Of a DNA stretch of 64,000 nucleotides, positions 9,010-17,200 are shown piece by piece (positions within the stretch are counted from its first letter, which is position 1; each line of letters opens with the position of its first letter). Below the pieces are notes generated by a model, which was not told the origin of the DNA, made no database searches, and worked only from the letters and a program-made list of their open reading frames with translations. Source of the stretch: Comamonas badia DSM 17552 (GTDB taxonomy: Bacteria > Pseudomonadota > Gammaproteobacteria > Burkholderiales > Burkholderiaceae_C); contig NZ_AXVM01000006.1 in the NCBI RefSeq assembly GCF_000484635.1, positions 186,001-250,000 of the forward strand, given 5' to 3'. The position numbers were made by a program, and so were the translations under genes.

Positions 9010-10302
9010 TCAGCGCTCGAACGCGACCTGCCCGCCCACGAGGGTGCAGCGCACCCGGCCGGGCAAGGTCTGGCCTTCAAACGGCGTGTACTTGCCCTGG
9101 CTGACCAGGCCAGCGCGCGAGACTTCAAAGCGCGCATCAGGCTGGACGATGCACAGATCGCCCACGCCGCCTTCGACGATGCGGCCCACGCTGGCCTGCA
9201 GGGTGCCGAGCGCGGGGCCCAGCACACCGGCCGCGCCTGCCGTGATGGCGGCGAGCGCACGCGGCAGCGGGACACGCTCTTTTGCTGCCCAGGCCAGCGC
9301 CACGGGCAGCAGCAGTTCCAGGCCGGTGGCGCCCGGCTCGGCCTCGCCAAACGGCAGCATCTTGGCGTCTTCGTCGACCGGCGCATGGTCGGACACCAGG
9401 GCGTCGATGGTGCCGTCGGCCAGTGCGTCCGAGAGCGCGGCGCGGTCGCGCTCCTGGCGCAGCGGCGGCGTGACGCGCGCGCGGCTGTCGAAATAGCCGA
9501 TCGCCTCGTCGGTCAGCATCAGCGAGTTGATGCTGACGTCGGCGCTGACATGCAGTCCTTCGGCCTTCGCGGCGCGCAGCAGCTCAACGCCCGCGCGGCT
9601 GGAGAGCCGGCACAGATGCACATGAGCGCCGCTGGCGCGCACCAGGTCGAAGATGGCCTGCAGCGCAATGGTCTCGGCCGCCACCGGCACGCCCGACAAC
9701 CCCAGCCGCATGGCGATCGCGCCGCTGGCCGCGACACCACCGCCCAGGTACATGTCCACCGGGCGCAGCCAGGCGGTGTAGCCAAACGTGGCCGCGTACT
9801 GCAGCGCGCGCTGCAGCACCTGGGTGCGGGCCATCGGCACCTCGGCCTGGCCAAAGCCGATGCAGCCTGACTCGGTAAGCTCCACCATCTCGGTCAGCAC
9901 CTCGCCCTTGAGCCCGCGCGTGAGCGCCCCCAGCGGGAAGAGCCGTGCCTGGTGCAGCTTCTCGGCGCGAAACTTCAGCATCTCCACAAGGCCAGGCTCA
10001 TCGAGCACCGGATCGGTATCGGGCGGGCAGACCAGGCTGGTCACGCCGCCGGCCACGGCCGCCGCCATCTCCGAGGCCAGCATGCCTTCGTGCTCGTAAC
10101 CCGGCTCGCGCAGGCGCGCGGCAAGGTCCACCAGGCCGGGCAGGACCAGGCAGCCGCCAGCATCGATCACGCGCGCGGGCGCAAAGCCTTCGGGCACGCG
10201 ATCCAGCGCAATGATGCGGCCGGCGGCCAGCGCAATGCTGCAGACCTTGTCCAGGCCAGTGGCCGGATCCATCACCCGGCCGTTCTGAATGAGCATCTTC
10301 AT
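9010..10302 (-). CDS. pyrX: Dihydroorotase-like protein PyrX/PyrC' (non-catalytic partner of PyrB)
   Basis: This 430-residue amidohydrolase-fold protein belongs to the 'multifunctional complex' dihydroorotase branch. The first zinc motif, normally DxHxHxREPG, reads DLAARLREPGYEHEG, so both histidines are alanines. SDHAPV near residue 310 is kept. In Pseudomonas and relatives such pseudo-enzymes are structural subunits needed by aspartate carbamoyltransferase; the active PyrC lies two genes downstream. It follows pyrB after 67 bases that hold a palindromic repeat. Loss of the metal ligands is directly seen; the structural role is inferred from the family and from the pyrB neighbour. Confidence 0.9.
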   Translation of the reverse strand: MKMLIQNGRVMDPATGLDKVCSIALAAGRIIALDRVPEGFAPARVIDAGGCLVLPGLVDLAARLREPGYEHEGMLASEMAAAVAGGVTSLVCPPDTDPVLDEPGLVEMLKFRAEKLHQARLFPLGALTRGLKGEVLTEMVELTESGCIGFGQAEVPMARTQVLQRALQYAATFGYTAWLRPVDMYLGGGVAASGAIAMRLGLSGVPVAAETIALQAIFDLVRASGAHVHLCRLSSRAGVELLRAAKAEGLHVSADVSINSLMLTDEAIGYFDSRARVTPPLRQERDRAALSDALADGTIDALVSDHAPVDEDAKMLPFGEAEPGATGLELLLPVALAWAAKERVPLPRALAAITAGAAGVLGPALGTLQASVGRIVEGGVGDLCIVQPDARFEVSRAGLVSQGKYTPFEGQTLPGRVRCTLVGGQVAFER

Positions 10303-10304
10303 GG

Positions 10305-10368
10305 TTTTGAACGAAATAGGCCACTAGCGCTTGTCCAGCATGCGCTGACAGCTATCAATACAGGAAAC
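10305..10368 (-). repeat. GATAGCTGC palindromic repeat between pyrB and pyrX
   Basis: On the minus strand this reads TTGATAGCTGTCAGCGCATG, then GGACAAGCGCTAGTGGCC and a T/A-rich tail TATTTCGTTCAAAACC. The arms CAGCGCATG and ACAAGCGCT form an imperfect palindrome. It fills the whole gap between two cotranscribed pyrimidine genes and could act as an mRNA hairpin. Confidence 0.8.
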
Positions 10369-10369
10369 C

Positions 10370-11332
10370 TCATGCTTCGTTCCCGGCGACGATGGCCATC
10401 ACCGCCATGCGCACGGCGATGCCGAAGCCGACCTGCGAGAGGATCACGGCCTGGGGGCCGTCGGCCACGGCGGAATCGATTTCCACGCCGCGGTTGATCG
10501 GCCCCGGGTGCATCACGATGGCATCCGGCCTGGCGGCACGCAGCCTCTGCGGCGTGAGGCCGAAGGTCTTGAAATATTCCTGGCTCGAGGGCAGCAGCGC
10601 GCCGCTCATGCGCTCGTTCTGCAGCCGCAGCATGATGACCACATCGGCGTCGCGTATGCCCTCTTCCAGGTCGTGGAACACCCGCGCGCCCATCGCGGCG
10701 AAATCGCCCGGCACCAGCGTGCGCGGCCCGACCACGCGCACGTCGGGACAGCCCAGCACCTTGAGCGCGTGGATGTCCGAGCGCGCCACGCGCGAATGCA
10801 GCACGTCGCCGACGATCGCCACCGCCAGGCTGGAGAAATCCTTCTTGTAGTGGCGGATGGTGTACATGTCCAGCAGCCCCTGCGTCGGGTGCGAATGCCG
10901 TCCATCGCCCGCATTGACCACGTGCACGTGCGGCGCCACATGCTGCGCGATCAGGTAGGGCGCGCCCGACTGGCTGTGGCGCACGACGAAGATGTCGGCG
11001 GCCATGGCCGAGAGGTTGTCCACGGTATCGAGCAGCGTCTCGCCCTTGGAGGTGGACGAGCGCCCGATATCCAGCGTGAAGACATCCGCCGAAAGGCGCT
11101 TGGCGGCGATGTCGAAGGTGGTGCGGGTGCGCGTGCTGTTCTCGAAAAACAGGTTGAACACGCTCTTGCCGCGCAGCAGCGGCACCTTCTTGACCTCGCG
11201 GTCGTTCACGCTGACGAAGTTCGTGGCGGTATCCAGGATATGCGTCACGATCTCGCGCGGCAGCTGGTCAAGCGACAGCAGATGGATGAGCTCGCCATGC
11301 CGGTTGAGCTGGGGATTGCGAACGCTGGGCAC
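10370..11332 (-). CDS. pyrB: Aspartate carbamoyltransferase catalytic subunit
   Basis: This 320-residue enzyme condenses carbamoyl phosphate and aspartate to carbamoyl-aspartate. The carbamoyl-phosphate site [12 protein letters not shown] and the SSTSKGE loop are present, with [18 protein letters not shown] and [10 protein letters not shown]. All are hallmark regions of ATCase. It follows pyrR with a two-base gap. No pyrI regulatory subunit is present, as expected for the class whose ATCase associates with a PyrX-type pseudo-dihydroorotase. That partner is encoded immediately downstream. Confidence 0.96.
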   Translation of the reverse strand: MPSVRNPQLNRHGELIHLLSLDQLPREIVTHILDTATNFVSVNDREVKKVPLLRGKSVFNLFFENSTRTRTTFDIAAKRLSADVFTLDIGRSSTSKGETLLDTVDNLSAMAADIFVVRHSQSGAPYLIAQHVAPHVHVVNAGDGRHSHPTQGLLDMYTIRHYKKDFSSLAVAIVGDVLHSRVARSDIHALKVLGCPDVRVVGPRTLVPGDFAAMGARVFHDLEEGIRDADVVIMLRLQNERMSGALLPSSQEYFKTFGLTPQRLRAARPDAIVMHPGPINRGVEIDSAVADGPQAVILSQVGFGIAVRMAVMAIVAGNEA

Positions 11333-11334
11333 GC

Positions 11335-11844
11335 TCAGACCTCTTTCACGTCGAAATGAAACATGCCCGCATCGCTGCGGGCCAATGCCAGGTGCTGGCT
11401 GGCGGGCAGCGCAATGCGCGCCGCGGCGAATTCGGCCGCCACCGGCAGCTCCCGCCCGTCGCGATCGACCAGCACCGCCAGGCGCACACGGGCCGGACGG
11501 CCGTAATCGAACAGCTCATTGAGCACCGCGCGAATGGTGCGGCCGGTGTAGAGCACGTCATCGAGCACCAGAATGTCGGCGCCGTTGACGTCAAAGGGCA
11601 GCTGCGTCTGCGCGCTGCTGGCAAGCCCGCGCTGGGCGAAGTCGTCGCGGTGCATGGCCGAGGAAAGCACGCCGGCGCTGCCCGGCAGATTCAGGTCGCG
11701 CTGCAGCCGCCCGGCCAGCCAGGCACCGCCCGAGGCAATGCCGGCCAGCCGCGTGTCCGGGCGCAGCGCGGGCCGCACGCCGGCCAGCAATTGCGCATAC
11801 AGCGCCTCCGCATCCAGCGCCAGATGGCCGGTGGCATGGTTCAT
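11335..11844 (-). CDS. pyrR: PyrR family phosphoribosyltransferase/regulator
   Basis: This 169-residue protein is of the type I PRTase fold. The PRPP-binding loop [19 protein letters not shown] is exact for the PyrR family, preceded by an [10 protein letters not shown] loop. PyrR has uracil phosphoribosyltransferase activity and in Gram-positives binds pyr mRNA. In betaproteobacteria the RNA-binding role is not established, and I see no anti-terminator structure ahead of pyrB here (gap two bases). It overlaps ruvX by four bases (ATGA), so it lies in one transcript with yqgE-ruvX-pyrR-pyrB. Confidence 0.92.
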   Translation of the reverse strand: MNHATGHLALDAEALYAQLLAGVRPALRPDTRLAGIASGGAWLAGRLQRDLNLPGSAGVLSSAMHRDDFAQRGLASSAQTQLPFDVNGADILVLDDVLYTGRTIRAVLNELFDYGRPARVRLAVLVDRDGRELPVAAEFAAARIALPASQHLALARSDAGMFHFDVKEV

Positions 11845-12248
11845 TCAAGGCTCCTCAGGAATTGCTCCAGGATGATGCAGGCGGACGCGGCATCGGCATC
11901 GCGTGCGCCGCTGGCCAGGGCCTCGGTGGTGCTGTAGCGTTCATCCACTTCGAACACCGGCAGGCCGAAGCGCCCCTGCAGCTGGCGCACAAAGCGGCGC
12001 GCACGCAGGGTGTTTTCGTGCTCGGCGCCGTCGGGGTGAAACGGCACGCCCACCACCAGCGCGTCGGGCTGCCATTCGCGGATGCGCTCGGCCACCTGCA
12101 CGAAGCGCGCCTTGCCTTCGGCATGGATGCTCTTTTGCGGTGATGCCGTGCCCAGCAGGCGCGTGCCCACCGCCACGCCGGTGCGCTTGAGTCCGTAGTC
12201 GAACGCCAAAAACGACTGGCAGTCCGCCGCCGCGGTGGTGGCCATCAT
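11841..12248 (-). CDS. ruvX: Holliday junction resolvase-like/pre-16S rRNA nuclease YqgF (RuvX)
   Basis: This 135-residue RNase H-fold nuclease carries FLAFDYGLKRTGVAVG at the N-terminus, the first catalytic Asp region, and VVGVPFHPDG, then FEVDERYSTTEA and DADAASACIILEQFL with the later acidic residues. YqgF/RuvX processes the 5' end of 16S rRNA in E. coli. The first of two adjacent ATGs (12248) overlaps the yqgE stop by four bases. The yqgE-ruvX-pyrR-pyrB order is typical of this bacterial group. Confidence 0.94.
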   Translation of the reverse strand: MMATTAAADCQSFLAFDYGLKRTGVAVGTRLLGTASPQKSIHAEGKARFVQVAERIREWQPDALVVGVPFHPDGAEHENTLRARRFVRQLQGRFGLPVFEVDERYSTTEALASGARDADAASACIILEQFLRSLE

Positions 12249-12886
12249 GCGCGCCCGGCCTGCGGGGACAGCATCCAGGCCTGCACCCCGAGCAAGGCCA
12301 GGGCGCTGTCGTAGCGCTGCGCTATCGGCGTATCGAAGATCACGTCCGGATCGGCCGCGACGGTCAGCCAGGCGTTGCCGGCCAGTTCCGATTCCAGCTG
12401 CCCGCCGGCCCAGGCGGCATAGCCCAGCATCACCTGGACGCGGCGCGGACCCGCACCCTGCGCCAGCGCCTCGAGCACGTCGCGCGAGGTGGTCATCTCC
12501 AGCCCCCCGGGAATCGCCAGCGTGGAGGCGTAGGGCGTCGGCGCGTCGGTCAGCTCCGGCCCTCTCTCGGCAGGGTGCGCCGGTTCGAATTCCTCGGTCG
12601 GCATCACATCGTGCAGCACAAAGCCGCGCTCCACCTGTATCGGCCCGCCATGGAACACGGGCTGATGCGCCAGATCCGCCCGCCCCAATGACAGGTCGAC
12701 GCGCGCGAACAAATCGCCCATGTCCAGGTCGCTCGGCTTGTTGATGACCAGCCCGAGGGCGCCATCCTCACCATGCTCGCACAGGTAAACGACACTGTGC
12801 GCGAAGGTCGCATCGCGCATACCCGGCATGGCGATGAGAAAGTGGTTCGTGAGGTCGGTGAACGCTGCGTCGGGCATGCCGGGCAT
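12245..12886 (-). CDS. yqgE: YqgE/AlgH family protein (DUF179)
   Basis: This is a 213-residue protein of unknown biochemical role, always found near yqgF. Family marks are NHFLIAMPGMRDATFAHSVV, LCEHGEDGALGLVINKP, VFHGGPI and GYAAWAGGQLE. Two in-frame ATGs (12886 and 12877) are possible and neither has a clear ribosome site, so the exact N-terminus is uncertain by three residues. It appears to be the first gene of the pyrimidine run. A GC-rich inverted repeat lies between it and pilU upstream, so the promoter position is unclear. Confidence 0.9.
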   Translation of the reverse strand: MPGMPDAAFTDLTNHFLIAMPGMRDATFAHSVVYLCEHGEDGALGLVINKPSDLDMGDLFARVDLSLGRADLAHQPVFHGGPIQVERGFVLHDVMPTEEFEPAHPAERGPELTDAPTPYASTLAIPGGLEMTTSRDVLEALAQGAGPRRVQVMLGYAAWAGGQLESELAGNAWLTVAADPDVIFDTPIAQRYDSALALLGVQAWMLSPQAGRA

Positions 12887-12950
12887 TTTACGGTTTGCAC
12901 CACGCGCGCAGGCGCCACCTGCCTCCTGGCAGCGCGCAAGCGCCAGGCAG

Positions 12951-14123
12951 TCACGCCCCCTTCTGCTTTTGACCCTGCTCGGCCGACCACGCCGCCAGCA
13001 GCCCCGTGTCCCCCGGCAGGCTGGCTCCCGGGTCATGGCCTTGCGACAGCCGGATGCGCACCGTCATGTCGGTGCGGCTGTCGGCATTGGCCACCGCATC
13101 CTGCTCGGAAATCACCCCCTGGCGATAGAGCTCGAACAGGGACTGGTCAAAACTGCCCATGCCCGGCTCGCCGCCGCGGCTGATGGCGCCGCGCAGTTCG
13201 TCAATTTCGCCATTGCGGATCAGGTCGGCGATGCGCGCCGTCTGCAGCATGACTTCGGTCGCCGGCACCAGCGCGCCCGCGGCGCTGCGGATGAGGCGCA
13301 AGGCGATGATGGCGCGCACATTCAGCGACAGGTCCATCAGCACCTGCCGATGCGCCGAATCGGGGAAAAAATTCAGGATGCGGTGGATGGCCTGGCTGGC
13401 GTTGGCGGCATGCAGCGTGGAGAGGCACAGATGCCCGGATTCGGCATAGTGCATCGCATGCTGCAGCGAGTTGCGGTCGCGGATCTCGCCGATCATGATG
13501 GTGTTGGGCGCCTCCCGCATCGCATGGCGCAGCGCCTCGTCGTAGGAATGCGTGTCGGTGCCCACCTCGCGCTGGGATACCAGCGATTTGCGGTGCGCAT
13601 GCAGGTATTCGATCGGGTCTTCGATGGTCAGGATGTGGCCCGTCGCCGTGCGGTTGCGCTGGTCGATCATGCTGGCCAGCGTCGTCGTCTTGCCCGAGCC
13701 CGCCGCGCCCACGGCCAGGATCAATCCGCTCTTGTGCTGCACGAGCTGGCCCAGCACCGCCGGCAGCCCGAGTTCCCGCAGTGGCGCCACCGTGGCCGGC
13801 ACATGCCGGGCCACCAGGCCCACGCTGCCGCGCTGAAACAGCAAATTGACCCGAAAGCGCCCGACGCCCGGCACCTCCAATGCCAGATCGCGCTCCTGCT
13901 TGAGCTCGAACTCCTGGCGCTGCTCCGGCGTGAGCAGCGACAGCGCCAGCGCGCGGACCTGCTGCGCCTCCAGAGGCTGCGGGCTCAAGGGGTGGAACTC
14001 CCCTCGGTGCTTGACCGTCGGCGGCGCGCCGGCCAGCAGGAAGAGATCGGACGCGCCGCTTTTGGCGGTCATCGCGAGCCAGGTCAGAAGCCGTTCGTCA
14101 GGCACGCCTGCTGGATTTGCCAT
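12951..14123 (-). CDS. pilU: Type IV pilus retraction ATPase, PilU-like
   Basis: This 390-residue secretion ATPase is of the PilT/PilU family and powers pilus retraction at the inner membrane. Landmarks are GASDLFLLAGAPP, Walker A GAAGSGKTTTLASMID, the Asp box TIEDPIEYLH, Walker B AMREAPNTIMIGEIRD and the His box CLSTLHAANA. The Walker A starts GAAG rather than the usual G.TG, a mild variant. The start at 14123 follows GAGAGAGGGG. Its place at the end of the pil-chp signalling run, and sequence features such as the N-terminal SDLF...PP pattern, favour PilU over PilT. No pilT copy is in the window. Confidence 0.8.
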   Translation of the reverse strand: MANPAGVPDERLLTWLAMTAKSGASDLFLLAGAPPTVKHRGEFHPLSPQPLEAQQVRALALSLLTPEQRQEFELKQERDLALEVPGVGRFRVNLLFQRGSVGLVARHVPATVAPLRELGLPAVLGQLVQHKSGLILAVGAAGSGKTTTLASMIDQRNRTATGHILTIEDPIEYLHAHRKSLVSQREVGTDTHSYDEALRHAMREAPNTIMIGEIRDRNSLQHAMHYAESGHLCLSTLHAANASQAIHRILNFFPDSAHRQVLMDLSLNVRAIIALRLIRSAAGALVPATEVMLQTARIADLIRNGEIDELRGAISRGGEPGMGSFDQSLFELYRQGVISEQDAVANADSRTDMTVRIRLSQGHDPGASLPGDTGLLAAWSAEQGQKQKGA

Positions 14124-14203
14124 GGTTTCCCCTCTCTCTCATTGGCCCTTGTGGCGCTTGCCGGCAGGGCATGTCCGGCATCGCCCGGCCGGACGTCAGC
14201 GCC

Positions 14204-17200
14204 TCAAGGCACGGTTTCCACCTCCGCATAGCGCCGCACCAGCCCGAGCAGCTCTTCCTCCGAGTAAGGCTTGCCCAGATAGTGGCTGACGCCCAGTTCC
14301 ACCGCGTGCTCCCGGTGCTTCTCGGCCATGCGGGAGGTGATCATGACGATGGGCAGATTCGCCAGCGCGCCATCGGCCCGGATGGCCCGCGCCAGGTCGA
14401 ACCCGTCCATGCGCGGCATCTCGATATCCGAGAGCACCACCACCGGGCGCTCCTCGCGCAGGCGCTGCAGCGCCTGCAGGCCGTCGGCCGCCAGCGCGAC
14501 GCGGTAGCCCTCGCGCTGCAGCAGGCGCTGGGTCACGCGGCGCACGGTGATCGAATCGTCCACCACCAGCACCAGCGGCACAGCCTGCGTGGACTGCAAC
14601 GCCGCCGGCGCGGCCAGTCCCGCCTGCGCCTGCGCCACCGCGGCGCCCGGAGCCCGCATGCTGGCGCGTGCCTGCTCGCCGTAGACATTGGCCAGCGCCA
14701 CCGGGTTGTAGATCAGCACCACGGCGCCCGACGCCAGCACGGTCATGCCGGTCAGCCCCGGCAGGCCCGAGAGCTGGGGCCCCAGGCTCTTGACCACCAC
14801 TTCCTGGTTGCCCAGCACCTCATCCACATGCAATGCCAGGCGCTGCGACGCGCTGCGGGCGATGACCACAGGGCGCGTCTTGTCGGCCACCTCGACACTG
14901 CCGGCCGAGATCTGCAGCAGCGCGCCGGCCCAGTACAGCGGCGCATCCTGGTACTGGCCCGAGGCGTAGGCGGCCGCAAGCTCTGCCGCGGGCGCGCGGC
15001 GCACGACTTCGATGACGTTGGCCGGGATGCCCAGGGACATGGCTGCGACGCGCACCATCACGACCTGGGTGACCGCCGTGGTGAGCGGCAGCACCATGCG
15101 AAACGACGAGCCCTGCCCTGGCGTGGTCGTGGTTTCGATGCGCCCGCCCAGGCCCTGGATCTCGGCACGCACCACGTCCATGCCTATGCCCCGGCCCGAC
15201 AGCCCGGTCAATTCCGTCGCCGTGGAAAACCCCGGCAGGAAGATCAGCTCGGCCGCGCGCGCCGCATCGACGGCATCCTGCGGTTCTATCAGCCCCTGGG
15301 CCAACGCGCGCTCGCGGATGCGTTCGATGTCCAGGCCGGCGCCGTCGTCCCGGAATTCCACCGAGACGTCATTGCCCTCGTAGCCCACGGTGATGGCGAT
15401 GGCGCCCGCCGCCGGCTTGCCCGCCGCCTCGCGCACCGCGCCTTCTTCAATGCCGTGCCCCACGCAGTTGCGCAGCAAGTGCTCGAACGCCGGCACCATG
15501 CGCTCAAGCACGCCGCGATCCAGCTCCAGGGCGCCGCCGACGATGTCAAGCCGCACCTGCTTGCCGGTTTCGCGCGCCGCCTGCCGCACCACGGCGTACA
15601 GCCGCTCGGCCACCGAATCGAACTCGACCATGCGCGTGCGCAGCAGCTCACGCTGCAGCTCGCGCGCCTGCCTGCCCTGGGCAATCAGGTCGTCCTCGGC
15701 TCCCTCTATGGAACGCTGCAGGGCGCGCTGCACCGTGGCCACGTCGTTGACCGACTCGGCCATCATGCGCGTGAGCTCCTGCATGCGTGTGAAGCGGTCG
15801 AACTCCAGCGGATCGAACCCGGCCGTGCTGTCGCGCGCCTGGGCCTGGCGCGATTGCATCTGCGACTCCGCCTGCAGCTCCACATCGCGCAACTGGGCGC
15901 GCATGCGTTCAAGATTGCCGCTCAGATCGTCCAGCGAACCACGCATCTGCTCGATGCGCGTGGAAAGCCGGGAGCGCGCAATCAGCACCTCACCCACATC
16001 GTTCACCATGCGGTCCAGCAGCTGCGAGCGCACGCGCACCTGCTGACCGGCGGCCCGCGCGGTGCCGCGCACCAGTTCGACCGGCCGCACGACCGCCACC
16101 GGCGCCACCAGAGGCGCCGCCAAGAGCGCGTCGCCCTGCGCTGGTGCCGGGCCCTGTCCGTCAGGCGCGGCAGCGGATGCCTCGGCGGCGGCGGGCTCGG
16201 CCAGCCCCTGCGCGCCAATGGCGCGCAAGGCATCGAACGTCGTCTGCAGCGCATCCAGCCGCGCCATCAAGGGCTCGACATCCACCGCCGCCGCGGTTTC
16301 GATGTCGATGGCCTCGACCGCCGATTCCATGCGGTGCGCCATTTCGCCCAGGCGCAGCGCGCCCGCCAGACGGGCGCTGCCCTTGAGCGTATGCAGCGCG
16401 CGCAGCAGCTCGCGCCGCGCATCGAGATCGTCCACATGGCCGGACCACTGGCGCAAGGCACCGCTGAGCTGGGGCAGCAGCTCCTGCGCCTCTTCCTCGA
16501 AGATCGGGAAAAGATCCGGATCGATGGTGTCGATCAGGTCGATGTCATCCTCGTCGGCATCGGCCGCGATGGCCTGGGCGATGGCATCGTCGATCGCCTG
16601 TTCCTGCAGGAAAGGATCGTCCTGCGCCTGGGCATCCGCAGCCTGCGCAGGCGACGGGAGGGACGGCTCGGCGGCCAGCGGCTCGGGCGCCGGCTCCGCA
16701 GGCTGTGAGTGCTCGTTGTTCTGCGAATCGCGCCACTCCTGCAGCCGGCTGATGAGCGTGGCTTCGAACTCGGGGTCGTCCTGCACGGAATCCGCATCCA
16801 ATGGCTGCGCACCGCTCGAAAGCTCCATTCCGAGCACGGCCTCGAGCTGTTCGACGACCGGCGGATGCACATCCTTGAGGAAACCGGCGGCAAACTGGTG
16901 CAGCAGGCGGCGAATCTCGTCGGCCGCTCCCGTCATGACCCGCACATGCTCGGGCTGGCCGCCGCCGAGCAGCTGCAGATGCTGCAGCGCGTGTTCCATC
17001 ATGCGCGCCAGGTGCGACAAGGCCATGAAGCCCACCGTTGCCGAGCTGCCCGCCAGCGAATGCGCCAAGGCCACCGCGTCTTCCGGCACCGGGGAGGCGG
17101 GTGCGTCGGCCCAGTCCTGGACGCAGGACACCAGCCGCGCGGACCAGTTGTCCGCCTCGTTCAGATAGACGTTGTACAGCGCCGCCGGAACGCGCAGCTC

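Noticed and set aside
11333-11844. PyrR-dependent attenuator ahead of pyrB
   Set aside because: The pyrR-pyrB gap is two bases, leaving no room for an anti-terminator/terminator leader at that point.
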